Source: an uncultured Lachnospiraceae bacterium (GTDB lineage Bacteria; Bacillota; Clostridia; Lachnospirales; Lachnospiraceae). From it: a DNA stretch of 16,735 nt. The translations under genes were made by a program, and so were the position numbers. Below, piece by piece: positions 4,885 through 12,672 of the stretch. Under the pieces are notes generated by a model. The model searched no databases. It worked only from the letters and a program-made list of their open reading frames with translations, and was not told the DNA's origin. The DNA lies in the NCBI GenBank assembly GCA_910588565.1, contig CAJUPF010000065.1, positions 1 through 16,735 of the forward strand, read 5' to 3'. How positions within the stretch are numbered: the first letter of the stretch is position 1; each line of letters begins with the position of its first letter.

Positions 4885-6597
4885 ATGGCAACAAAAGCGT
4901 ATTATCCAATCGAAGAAATCGGCGCTGGAAAAGTTGGTTTTTCTAAGACCCGTTCCATCATCGAGGGAGCTTTCTACGGCAACAACGTAGTAAAGGTAAG
5001 CACATTAAGAGAGGCGTATGAATTAGCAAAGAATTCACCGGGCACAATCGTTACGGATATGCCTGTTTACAGAGGTGAGGAGTTTGGTCTTGATAAAGAC
5101 GCAAAGGTTCTTCTGTTTAACGACGGCGCTGTAACAGGACGTTATGCAGCAGCGCGCCGTATCAAAGGCGAGCCGGGCGTAGACGCTGCCAAACTTGACA
5201 AAGTGGCTATGGACGCTATATATGAATCCCGCTGGAAAAAATTATACCATGCAGAAGTATTTGTAGGGCTTGATCCGGAATTTATGGTAAAAGCACATCT
5301 TCTGATTCCGGAAGGTGAAGAGAACATCATGTACAACTGGATGTTAAACTTCCAGTATATGTCTGATGAATATGTAAAAATGTACAAAGAGTCCAAACCA
5401 GTTGGCGACGGAAAAGAGCCGGATATCTATATTTTCTCCGATCCGCAGTGGATTCCAAGAGAGAGACCGGACGTTGACTACAGCTGCTTAAGCGATCCGC
5501 TTACATTGTGCTATTTTGATACTGATCAGAACTGTGCTTGTATCTTGGGTATGAGATACTTCGGTGAGCATAAAAAAGGCACCCTGACGATGGCATGGGC
5601 AATTGCCAACAGAAACGGATACGCTTCCTGCCACGGCGGACAGAAAGAGTACACCTTAGCAGACGGTTCTAAGTATGTTGCTTCTGTATTTGGATTATCA
5701 GGTTCCGGTAAATCTACTTTGACACATGCAAAACACGGCGGCAAATATCCGATCACAGTTTTACATGACGATGCATTTATTATTAACTCCGATACCTGCT
5801 CTTCCGTAGCATTAGAGCCGACTTATTTTGATAAGACAGCAGATTATCCGACAGGCTGCGCAGATAACAAATACTTATTATCCGCACAGAACTGCTCTGC
5901 AACCTTAGATTCCGAAGGCAAGCTCCAGTTAGTAACTGAGGATATCAGAAACGGCAACGGCCGTGCGATCAAGTCCAAATTATGGTCGCCAAACCGTGTG
6001 GATAAGATCGACGCTCCGGTAAACGCTATTTTCTGGATTATGAAAGACCCAAGCATCCCGCCGGTAGTAAAATTAAAAGGTTCCGCACTGGCATCCGTTA
6101 TGGGCGCTACACTGGCTACCAAGACTTCTACAGCAGAGCGTGTGGCTGCAGGAACAGATTTAAATGCGCTACGTATCGTTCCTTATGCTAACCCGTTCCG
6201 TACCTATCCATTGGTAAATGACTACGAGAAGTTCAAGAAGTTAGTAGAAGAGAAGAACGTAGACTGCTACATTGTAAATACCGGCGATTTTATGGGCGCT
6301 AAGGTGAAACCGGCTGATACGCTTGGAATCCTTGAGACTATTGTAGAAGGCAAAGCAAACTTTGAAAGCTGGGGACCGTTCGAGGATATCGAAATCATGT
6401 ATGACTGGTCTGGCAAGACAGGCGACTTCAAGCCAAACTTAGAGGATAAAGATTATGTAGCTGCATTAAAGAGCGCTATGGAGAACCGTGTGAAAGCAGT
6501 AGAAGATTTTGCAACTAAGAAAGACGGTTATGATAAATTACCGGATGAAGCTTTAGATGCATTAAAGAAAATCGTTGCTGAAGCTGCATCTTTGTAA
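4885..6597 (+). CDS. pckA: phosphoenolpyruvate carboxykinase (ATP type)
   Basis: Interconverts oxaloacetate + ATP and PEP + CO2 + ADP. In fermentative anaerobes it often runs towards oxaloacetate, as a CO2-fixing, ATP-yielding step. The protein is 570 residues, slightly longer than E. coli Pck. It has the P-loop GLSGSGKST (270-278) and the metal-binding acidic motif HDDAF (294-298). The N-terminal substrate-binding half includes IFSDPQWIPRERPD (183-196). I chose the ATG at 4885 because AAGGAGG lies 8 bases before it. An in-frame ATG 17 codons upstream has no ribosome site and lies in the leader hairpin. It is divergent from citrate synthase and monocistronic, with a strong terminator at 6674. 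A, C and T at third positions and good ribosome sites suggest high expression. Confidence 0.96.
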   Translation: MATKAYYPIEEIGAGKVGFSKTRSIIEGAFYGNNVVKVSTLREAYELAKNSPGTIVTDMPVYRGEEFGLDKDAKVLLFNDGAVTGRYAAARRIKGEPGVDAAKLDKVAMDAIYESRWKKLYHAEVFVGLDPEFMVKAHLLIPEGEENIMYNWMLNFQYMSDEYVKMYKESKPVGDGKEPDIYIFSDPQWIPRERPDVDYSCLSDPLTLCYFDTDQNCACILGMRYFGEHKKGTLTMAWAIANRNGYASCHGGQKEYTLADGSKYVASVFGLSGSGKSTLTHAKHGGKYPITVLHDDAFIINSDTCSSVALEPTYFDKTADYPTGCADNKYLLSAQNCSATLDSEGKLQLVTEDIRNGNGRAIKSKLWSPNRVDKIDAPVNAIFWIMKDPSIPPVVKLKGSALASVMGATLATKTSTAERVAAGTDLNALRIVPYANPFRTYPLVNDYEKFKKLVEEKNVDCYIVNTGDFMGAKVKPADTLGILETIVEGKANFESWGPFEDIEIMYDWSGKTGDFKPNLEDKDYVAALKSAMENRVKAVEDFATKKDGYDKLPDEALDALKKIVAEAASL

Positions 6598-6673
6598 GAG
6601 TTTTTACCCTGGTTTAAAGCGTTCCGGAAGCTTACAGAACCAGGTATCAAGAGCTTTTAAGCTGCAATTTAAC

Positions 6674-6711
6674 AAAATAAGGGAATCTTGTATCAGGTTC
6701 CCTTATTTTTT
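6674..6711 (+). terminator. Rho-independent terminator of pckA
   Basis: AAAATAAGGGAA (6674-6685) and TTCCCTTATTTT (6698-6709) form a perfect 12-bp stem with a 12-nt loop, ending in a T-run to 6711. A second, weaker hairpin (CCTGGTT 6608-6614 with AACCAGG 6638-6644) lies between the pckA stop and this terminator. Confidence 0.9.
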
Positions 6712-6723
6712 ATGTATTTTAGA

Positions 6724-6752
6724 TTGAAAAATGTGAAATAGTAGAGTATAAT
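6724..6752 (+). promoter_or_regulatory. strong promoter of the 6S-like RNA
   Basis: TTGAAA (6724-6729), a 17-base spacer and a perfect TATAAT (6747-6752). It follows the pckA terminator by a dozen bases and drives a region with no protein gene. Start of transcription is expected near 6758-6760. Confidence 0.8.
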
Positions 6753-6758
6753 GTGAGA

Positions 6759-6958
6759 TATCAGTTGAGGATAAGGCCTGGGATGTTCGATACCCTGCTA
6801 TTTTGAACCTACATTACTTGAAAGGGTTTCCTATGATTGCCCATCGGATGTCAAGCCGCCGTATTGCAGCGGAAGGCAGAAGAGCGGCTGCGGTTACCCA
6901 CCTGGCTTCGGCTAGGACTCAAAATTGCAGGAAACGGCATTTTGGGTTTTCCTTAGCT
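6759..6958 (+). ncRNA. ssrS: 6S RNA (RNA polymerase-binding regulatory RNA), ends approximate
   Basis: No protein fits here, yet a strong promoter precedes about 200 bases with long-range complementarity. CCTGC-T-ATTTTGA (6784-6796 region) pairs with TCAAAAT-T-GCAGG (6919-6931), leaving one mismatch. Further out TAAGG (6772-6776) pairs with CCTTA (6951-6955). Between the stems is a large open region, whose 3' side carries a small hairpin CCTGGC-TTCG-GCTAGG (6901-6916). An apical arm closes with GGGT/ACCC and AGCCGC/GCGGCT. Terminal stem, central bubble with a 3' bubble hairpin, and apical stem is the 6S architecture, which mimics an open promoter and sequesters sigma-A RNA polymerase in stationary phase. 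Length matches known 6S RNAs (about 180-200 nt). Primary-sequence recognition is from memory; the fold is what the sequence shows. No T-run marks the 3' end, so processing is likely. Confidence 0.75.
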
Positions 6959-7063
6959 ATGCCGAATGGCATAAAGGGATGCCTGGAAGGTATTTCCTTA
7001 GCTATGCCGAATGGCAAAAAGGGATGCCCGGAGGGTATTTCCTTAGCTATGCCGAATGGCATT
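6948..7063. repeat. tandem 45-bp repeat, two full copies and one partial
   Basis: Copies start at 6948, 6993 and 7038, each beginning TTTCCTTAGCTATGCCGAAT. The first two run the full 45 bases with few differences; the third matches for about 25 bases. Each carries the hairpin ATGCC-GAAT-GGCAT (reduced to a 4-bp TGCC/GGCA stem in copy 2). The two full copies also have a second downstream ATGCC that could pair with the same GGCAT, so two hairpins compete. The third copy is flanked by GGTATTT (7034-7040) and AAATACC (7070-7076), giving a longer outer stem. Copy 1 overlaps the 3' strand of the 6S terminal stem. The period is a multiple of three, which keeps two frames open by chance, but there is no ribosome site. 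Confidence 0.9.
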
Positions 7064-7076
7064 ACCTTAAAATACC

Positions 7077-7167
7077 TGTATATCATCTGACAGGATCAGG
7101 GAGACTAAGATTGTCTGGCGCTGTCTTTTGGCGGTGCCTGGCGCTGCAAAAGAGAACTTCATGCAGA
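7077..7167. other. non-coding stretch with short direct repeats
   Basis: No gene or clear signal is visible here. CTGGCGCTG occurs twice, at 7115-7123 and 7138-7146, 23 bases apart. The stretch joins the 45-bp and 17-bp repeat arrays. Confidence 0.4.
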
Positions 7168-7268
7168 GTACAGAAGAACTGAAGGTACAAAAGATTTTAA
7201 GGTACAGAAGATTTTGAAGTACAAAAGAACCTGAGGTACAAAAGATGTCAGATACAGAAGATAAGTCA
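7168..7268. repeat. degenerate 17-bp tandem repeat, about six units
   Basis: Units begin at 7168, 7185, 7202, 7219, 7236 and about 7252, each opening with (G)TACARAAGA. Examples are GTACAGAAGAACTGAAG, GTACAAAAGATTTTAAG and GTACAAAAGAACCTGAG. The 17-base period is not a multiple of three, so it is not a coding repeat. The units are purine-rich on this strand and carry no internal dyad, so they look like a slippage-type minisatellite or an array of single-stranded binding sites rather than hairpins. Confidence 0.85.
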
Positions 7269-7298
7269 TAAATATACCAGAGATGACATACAAATGAG

Positions 7299-7330
7299 AG
7301 AAGCTGCTGTTTTTTGGCAGCTTCTTTTGT
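7299..7330 (+). terminator. Rho-independent terminator before the SpoIID-domain gene
   Basis: AGAAGCTGC (7299-7307) and GCAGCTTCT (7317-7325) form a perfect 9-bp stem with a 9-nt loop, and TTTTGTT follows. It is the first canonical terminator after the 6S promoter. It ends only about 37 bases before the GTG of the SpoIID-domain gene, with no convincing promoter between, so it may act as an attenuator for that gene. Confidence 0.8.
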
Positions 7331-7366
7331 TACAGTTTGGCCTTTCAGGTGTATAAGGAGTATATT

Positions 7367-9577
7367 GTGAAGAATTTATACAAATTATTATTTATTATTC
7401 TTGCCGCAGCGGGTCTGCTCTGGCTGATTTTATACGGGCCGGGACAGATGCGGGATGCAGATACATATGAGTACTCGGAGGACTATGTACAGACGAAGGA
7501 GCTTCCGGGTATGTTGGAGTTCTGCTATTTTTCTGCAGACGAATGGGAGGAAAAAATGGCGGAAGAAGAATTTGGGCAAATCGTTACACCGGAACTGGTG
7601 GAATGGGTTTTGGAACAGACAGGCACGGCGGAATATATAGCATATGACGTTAAAGAGCAGAAAACAGTAAGCCGGGCACAGTGGAATGAACTCTACGAGC
7701 AGTTGCTGGACTTGTTAGATGAGGAAGAAATGATCCGGATTGCCGAAGAAGTGATTTTGAAAAAAGAAGCGGATACGCTTTTTTGTGGTTTTGGCAACTA
7801 TCAGTGCAGTCTGGAAGGTATAGAATTAGAACCCATGAGCGCCATGGGATTTTATATAAAAGAAGATCGGGTAATTGGAATCCGCAGCCTACAAAGTGCG
7901 TCTGCCGCGCTTTCCAATGTTTACATTAAAACGGCGGATGCAGCGACTCTGCAGTTTCTGGCAAAGGGCGGCGAATATGAAATCGGGCTTGCAGTTGAAG
8001 AGCCGGAGAAAGTGAAGGGGCATGTCTGCGATTTGCTCTGGGAAGACGGCAGGGTTGCAAAGGTTCAGAGAAAAGAAGATACGATTCAGGGAAATTTAAT
8101 TGCAGTCAGAGAGGATACCATAGAAATCGAAGGCTATGGTGAAATCGCCCGTTCCGCTGAGCTTCCGGTTTATAAAACATATGGGACGATAGAGGAAAAG
8201 CAGCTGTCTGACGTTGTCATTGCAAATATGAAGGTAGAATATGTGACTGCCGGAAACAAAGTAGAAGCAGTGCTTTTAACGGAGCCTGCGCAAATCAGCA
8301 GGATTCGGGTACTGATCCTGACGGAAGACGGCGGATATTACCGGGATGATATCTGTCTGAATGCCAGCGTTACCTGTAAGATTGTAAAAAAAGACGGTGA
8401 GAGCAAATTAAAGAAAAAGAAGGTTGTAAAAGCCAGTGAGCTGTTTGTGGAAGAAGAAGCAAACAGTATCCAGATTGTGCCTTCCAAAAAAAAGGGAAAG
8501 ATCTATCTGTGCGATGCTTCCGGCAAGCGGATTTCCAAAGGCTATTCGGGAACGATGGATTTGCGGAGGTATCAGGAAGGATTTGTTTTGATTAATGAGG
8601 TTTTACTTGAAGACTATCTTTGCGCGGTAGTTCCAAGTGAGATGCCGGCCAGCTATGGGATGGAGGCATTGAAGGCACAGGCGGTCTGCGCCCGCAGCTA
8701 TGCTTATATCCAGATGGGGCATGGAGATTTTGCGGCTTTTGGCGCCCATGTGGATGATTCTACCAATTATCAGGTTTATAACAAGCAGGACAGAGATGAA
8801 AAGACAACAGCGGCAGTGCTCGATACGGCAGGCATGGTTATTCAGTATCATGATGAGATTGCGAACGCATACTACTTTTCTACTTCAGCGGGAATTACCG
8901 GAAATGGGGATGCATGGAATCTGACCGATGATCCGAATTATGACTATCTGCATGGAAGCCTGATCAAAGACGGCGGCGGGGAAGCGGATCTGTCTTCAGA
9001 AGAGGCGTTTGCAGAATTTATCGCCAATCCGGACCCGGCTGCATATGAAAGTGCAATGCCTTATTTCAGATGGAAGGCGGCTGCATCTTATTCTTCTGAG
9101 GAAGTACAGGAAAAAGTACGGGAAATCCTGACTGCCCGGAAAGCACGGACGCCGCAGGATATCATGTTTTTCGATACGGACGGGCAGGAGGCGGATTCGG
9201 TTAAGACATTTGGAAACCTGCAGAAAATCAGCATTGCAAAACGAGCCAAGAGCGGTACGATTCTGGAAATTTTGCTGGAGTATGAAAGCGGCAGTGTCCG
9301 GGCCGGTACGGAGTATAATGTACGTGCGGTGCTTGGAGCCGGTGTTACGGAGCTGACGCTGTCCGATGGGTCAAAGCGTGAAGCTGCCCTGCTGCCAAGC
9401 GCCTATACCACGCTGACGCCTTTGGAAGACGGTACCTACAGTATGACGGGCGGAGGTTATGGACATGGGATTGGCATGAGCCAGAACGGTGCAAAGGCAA
9501 TGGCGGATCAAGGGAAAAGCTATGAAGAAATTCTGAAATTCTTTTATCAGGATATTGAGGTCGCAGTGATGAAGTGA
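7367..9577 (+). CDS. large SpoIID/LytB-domain protein (membrane-anchored peptidoglycan enzyme)
   Basis: A 736-residue protein with an N-terminal membrane anchor (about 4-25, LYKLLFIILAAAGLLWLILYG). A region of unknown function (about 30-390, acidic at first, then beta-rich) precedes a C-terminal SpoIID/LytB domain (about 395-735). Hallmarks are VPSEMPASYG, with the catalytic glutamate expected at E425, then EALKAQAVCARSYA, and the closing GGYGHGIGMSQNGAKAMA. SpoIID enzymes are lytic transglycosylases that cut denuded glycan strands, in sporulating clostridia during engulfment. Classical SpoIID is about 330 residues, so this protein carries a long extra N-terminal part and may not be the sporulation orthologue itself. 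I chose the GTG at 7367, with TAAGGAG 6 bases before it; an upstream in-frame TTG lacks a ribosome site. The YihY gene follows after 83 bases and may be co-transcribed. Confidence 0.9.
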   Translation: MKNLYKLLFIILAAAGLLWLILYGPGQMRDADTYEYSEDYVQTKELPGMLEFCYFSADEWEEKMAEEEFGQIVTPELVEWVLEQTGTAEYIAYDVKEQKTVSRAQWNELYEQLLDLLDEEEMIRIAEEVILKKEADTLFCGFGNYQCSLEGIELEPMSAMGFYIKEDRVIGIRSLQSASAALSNVYIKTADAATLQFLAKGGEYEIGLAVEEPEKVKGHVCDLLWEDGRVAKVQRKEDTIQGNLIAVREDTIEIEGYGEIARSAELPVYKTYGTIEEKQLSDVVIANMKVEYVTAGNKVEAVLLTEPAQISRIRVLILTEDGGYYRDDICLNASVTCKIVKKDGESKLKKKKVVKASELFVEEEANSIQIVPSKKKGKIYLCDASGKRISKGYSGTMDLRRYQEGFVLINEVLLEDYLCAVVPSEMPASYGMEALKAQAVCARSYAYIQMGHGDFAAFGAHVDDSTNYQVYNKQDRDEKTTAAVLDTAGMVIQYHDEIANAYYFSTSAGITGNGDAWNLTDDPNYDYLHGSLIKDGGGEADLSSEEAFAEFIANPDPAAYESAMPYFRWKAAASYSSEEVQEKVREILTARKARTPQDIMFFDTDGQEADSVKTFGNLQKISIAKRAKSGTILEILLEYESGSVRAGTEYNVRAVLGAGVTELTLSDGSKREAALLPSAYTTLTPLEDGTYSMTGGGYGHGIGMSQNGAKAMADQGKSYEEILKFFYQDIEVAVMK

Positions 9578-9660
9578 AACAGTTGGGGACTGACAGCCAG
9601 GTATAGAGCCGCAGGGGGACGTTCGATCATGTATATGATTACAGGAGAGGTAGATTTTGT

Positions 9661-10509
9661 ATGATTTGGAAATGGATAAAACATGGGAAACGGTTTATTG
9701 AAAAATGCAGAAGGGATCATATCAGCGCATTTGCGGCGCAGACGGCATTTTTTCTGCTGCTGTCCCTGATCCCGTTTCTGATGCTGTTCAGCTCTTTGCT
9801 GAAATACACCGTGGTATCCGAAGCAACGCTCTTGTCTTTGGTCAATGAATTTATGCCAAGTTATATTGCGCCGTTTGTTATTTCGATTATCAATGAAGTA
9901 TACCATAAATCTGTGGGAATTGTCTCAGTATCGGCAGTAGTGGCCATCTGGTCGGCGGCGCAGGGAGTACAGCATATGGCTGCAGGATTAAATGAAATCA
10001 ACGGAGTGGAAGAAACCAGAAACTGGCTGGTGCGGAGGTTCTGGGCAGTCGTATATACGGCGGTATTTCTGGTTGCTGTTGTGGCAGCGCTGGCGCTTTG
10101 GGTGTTTGGAAATGCGATACAGGATATCCTGGCGGAATATGTGCCGTTTGTGGTAGCGGCAATCGAATGGTTTTTTAATCTCAGGGAGCTGATTATGTTT
10201 GGAATTATAAGCTGCCTTTTTACCATTATTTTTAAAACGCTGCCCAATAATAAAGAGATCAAGACACATAGGCTGACCCTGCGCAACCAGCTTCCGGGAG
10301 CCGTCCTTGGTACGGCGTTCTGGTATCTGTTTTCAGTGGGGATTTCCATTTATGTAGGCTATTTTAACGGGTTTTCCATGTATGGGAGCCTTACGACGAT
10401 TGCACTGGTAATGCTCTGGATTTATTTTGGGGTTTATATTATGATGCTCTGCGCGGAAATGAATCTGATGTTTATGGAATTAAATATTACCAATAAAGGC
10501 GTTGGATAA
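9661..10509 (+). CDS. YihY/BrkB family inner-membrane protein
   Basis: A 282-residue protein with about six transmembrane segments (roughly 25-47, 84-102, 129-149, 176-192, 210-232, 242-266). Family marks are the early FAAQTAFFLLLSLIPF stretch (24-39), the polar LPNNK turn (194-198), the LPGAVLGTAFWYLFS segment and the C-terminal YGSLTTIALVMLWIYFG with CAEMN. This family was once mislabelled ribonuclease BN. Its function is unsettled, with proposals of a transporter or envelope role. The ATG is at 9661 after an AGGAGAGG site. It follows the SpoIID-domain gene on the same strand with no terminator between, so a shared transcript is likely. A new promoter begins right after it. Confidence 0.93.
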   Translation: MIWKWIKHGKRFIEKCRRDHISAFAAQTAFFLLLSLIPFLMLFSSLLKYTVVSEATLLSLVNEFMPSYIAPFVISIINEVYHKSVGIVSVSAVVAIWSAAQGVQHMAAGLNEINGVEETRNWLVRRFWAVVYTAVFLVAVVAALALWVFGNAIQDILAEYVPFVVAAIEWFFNLRELIMFGIISCLFTIIFKTLPNNKEIKTHRLTLRNQLPGAVLGTAFWYLFSVGISIYVGYFNGFSMYGSLTTIALVMLWIYFGVYIMMLCAEMNLMFMELNITNKGVG

Positions 10510-10526
10510 AATATTCCAATAAAAAA

Positions 10527-10554
10527 TTGATTTTTTACGAAAAATGGGTATAAT
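10527..10554 (+). promoter_or_regulatory. promoter of the Asp23-fakA-recG operon
   Basis: TTGATT (10527-10532), a 16-base spacer and a perfect TATAAT (10549-10554), about 40 bases before the Asp23 ATG at 10596. The A/T-rich tract around the -35 could act as an upstream element. Confidence 0.7.
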
Positions 10555-10595
10555 GTTAATAATAGTATGCTGATAAAGGCTATGGAGGTCAAAGA

Positions 10596-10955
10596 ATGAA
10601 AGGACGAATAGAGACCAGTTTGGGTACAATTATGATTGACAATGAAGTCATTGCCACATATGCGGGTTCTGTCGCAGTGGAGTGCTTTGGCATTGTCGGG
10701 ATGGCTGCGGTGAATATGAAGGACGGCCTGGTGAAACTGCTGAAACGTGACTACCTTACCCATGGTATAAATGTAACCGTAAATGACGAGAATAAGATTA
10801 TTATTGATTTTCATGTCATTGTTTCTTATGGAGTCAGCATCCGTACGGTTTCGGATAATCTGATTGATACAGTGAAGTACAAGGTAGAAGAATTTACCGG
10901 AATGGAAATTGAGAAACTAAACATCTACGTTGAAGGCGTAAGAGTGATTGATTAA
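10596..10955 (+). CDS. Asp23/Gls24 family envelope protein (YloU-like)
   Basis: A 119-residue soluble protein of the Asp23/Gls24 family (DUF322). It starts GRIETSLGTIMIDNEVIATYAG, then has the typical VECFGIVGMAAV, the beta-strand pattern NVTVNDENKIIIDFHVIVSYG, and a C-terminal amphipathic helix plus EIEKLNIYVEGVRV. Members associate with the membrane or envelope and respond to envelope stress in some species; the exact activity is unknown. The ATG at 10596 has a TGGAGG site 8 bases upstream. The fakA ribosome site overlaps this gene's stop, so the two are tightly coupled, as yloU-yloV are in Bacillus. Confidence 0.92.
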   Translation: MKGRIETSLGTIMIDNEVIATYAGSVAVECFGIVGMAAVNMKDGLVKLLKRDYLTHGINVTVNDENKIIIDFHVIVSYGVSIRTVSDNLIDTVKYKVEEFTGMEIEKLNIYVEGVRVID

Positions 10956-10968
10956 GGAGGATTCGCAA

Positions 10969-12660
10969 GTGGAAATCAATTCGATCAATGCTGCCGAATT
11001 CGCCAGGATATTTTTAGCGGGGGCAGCTAATTTAGAAGCAAAAAAAGAATGGATCAATGAACTGAATGTTTTTCCGGTGCCGGACGGCGATACCGGCACA
11101 AATATGTCTATGACGATTATGTCAGCGGCAAAAGAAGTGGATGCATTGGCAGGTCCCGATATGAAGTCTTTAGCAAAGGCGATTTCTTCCGGTTCCCTGC
11201 GCGGGGCAAGAGGAAATTCCGGCGTTATTTTATCCCAGTTATTCCGGGGATTTACGAAAGTGATTGCAGAATATGACGTAATAACCACAGAGGTTATGGC
11301 GCAGGCTATGGAAAAGGCAGTGGAAACCGCCTATAAAGCTGTTATGAAGCCCAAGGAAGGTACGATCCTGACAGTGGCAAAAGGCGCTGCGAAAAAGGCG
11401 GCGGAACTGGCGGAGAAAACAGACGATTTGCTGGTATTTGCAGAAGCCGTAATCAAAGAAGCGGACCGTGTGCTTGCCAAGACGCCGGATATGCTTCCGG
11501 TATTGAAACAGGCGGGCGTGGTGGATTCCGGCGGACAAGGGCTTGTAGAAGTGCTGCGCGGCTGTCTTTTTGCACTGCAGGGCAAGGAGATTGATTATCA
11601 GGCTCCGGCAGATACCGGGCGCTCTTTTGCAGCTGCGCAGGCAGGTTCTTATATTGACGCCCAGGCCAATCAGGAGATTACATTTACCTATTGTACGCAG
11701 TTTCTGATTCTGCTGGAGAAACCGTTTCATACAAAACGGGAAGCAGAATTTAAGTCATATCTGGAGGAGATAGGAGATTCGATTGTAGTAGTTGCAGACG
11801 ATGAGATCGTAAAGGTACATGTACATACCAACGATCCGGGGCTTGCAATGCAAAAAGGGTTATCCTATGGCAGTTTAACAACGATTATCATTGAAAATAT
11901 GAAACTGGAGCGGGATGAAAAGATTTCCGCTTTAAAGGAAAAAGAGATGCAGGGCGGCGCACCCGCCGCGGCAGCGGAGGAGACTCCCACAGAACCGCCG
12001 AAGGAAATGGGATTTGTGGCAGTATCCATTGGAGAAGGCTTAAATGAGATTTTCCGGGGACTGGGCGCTGATTATATTATCGAAGGCGGCCAGACAATGA
12101 ATCCCAGCACAGAGGATGTATTACAGGCAATTTCCAGGGTAAATGCGCGGAATGTATATATTCTTCCCAATAATAAGAATATTGTGCTTGCAGCAAATCA
12201 GGCGGCATCTCTTTGTGAAGAGAAGAATGTAATTGTTATTCCGACAAAGACGATTCCGCAGGGGATTACCGCTCTGGTCAATTATATTCCGGAACAGCCG
12301 CCGGAGGAGAACGCAGCCCATATGAGTGAAGAAATTTCCAATATTAAGACCGGACAGGTGACATATGCCGTACGGGATACGGAAATTGACGATAAAGAGA
12401 TTCATCAGGGCGATTATATGGGAATCGGTGACGACACAATACTATCTGTGGGAACAGACAGGAAGTCTGTAACAATGGAGATGATTGAGCAGATGATTGA
12501 TGAGGAATCCGCGCTTGTCAGCATCTACTTTGGCGAAGAAGGCACAGAAGAAGAGGCAGAGGAGTTTTCTGAGCTGATTCTGAAACAACATCCGGAGCTT
12601 GAAGTAGAGGTCAACAATGGCGGACAGCCGATTTATTACTATGTGGTATCGGTAGAGTAA
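10969..12660 (+). CDS. fakA: fatty acid kinase catalytic subunit (DAK2-domain, FakA/YloV)
   Basis: Phosphorylates fatty acids held by FakB carrier proteins to acyl-phosphate for phospholipid synthesis, using ATP in an N-terminal DAK2 (dihydroxyacetone-kinase-like) domain. The 563 residues are the usual length. The nucleotide/Mg site NVFPVPDGDTGTNM (33-46, D39 and D41) and GSLRGARGNSGVILSQ mark the kinase domain. C242, H284 and H286 (in TYCTQF and VHVHTNDPG) match the zinc ligands described for staphylococcal FakA. The C-terminal domain (from about 340) is the FakB-binding/DegV-like part, after an Ala/Pro/Glu linker. I chose GTG 10969 because AAGGAGG (10954-10960) lies 8 bases before it; an in-frame TTG at 10948 would overlap the Asp23 gene and has no site. 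No fakB gene is in the window. Confidence 0.93.
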   Translation: MEINSINAAEFARIFLAGAANLEAKKEWINELNVFPVPDGDTGTNMSMTIMSAAKEVDALAGPDMKSLAKAISSGSLRGARGNSGVILSQLFRGFTKVIAEYDVITTEVMAQAMEKAVETAYKAVMKPKEGTILTVAKGAAKKAAELAEKTDDLLVFAEAVIKEADRVLAKTPDMLPVLKQAGVVDSGGQGLVEVLRGCLFALQGKEIDYQAPADTGRSFAAAQAGSYIDAQANQEITFTYCTQFLILLEKPFHTKREAEFKSYLEEIGDSIVVVADDEIVKVHVHTNDPGLAMQKGLSYGSLTTIIIENMKLERDEKISALKEKEMQGGAPAAAAEETPTEPPKEMGFVAVSIGEGLNEIFRGLGADYIIEGGQTMNPSTEDVLQAISRVNARNVYILPNNKNIVLAANQAASLCEEKNVIVIPTKTIPQGITALVNYIPEQPPEENAAHMSEEISNIKTGQVTYAVRDTEIDDKEIHQGDYMGIGDDTILSVGTDRKSVTMEMIEQMIDEESALVSIYFGEEGTEEEAEEFSELILKQHPELEVEVNNGGQPIYYYVVSVE

Positions 12661-12672
12661 AGGAAGAACTGT

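Noticed and set aside
6948..7063. CRISPR array
   Set aside because: The copies are directly adjacent with no unique spacers, there are only three, and no cas gene is present.
6803..7182. Two overlapping plus-strand reading frames with LSYAEW-type and SLAMPNG-type peptide repeats
   Set aside because: They start inside the 6S-like RNA, have no ribosome site, and stay open only because the DNA repeat is 45 bases, a multiple of three.
10948..10968. TTG start for fakA at 10948
   Set aside because: It would overlap the Asp23 gene out of frame and has no ribosome site; GTG 10969 follows AAGGAGG and gives the standard FakA N-terminus.
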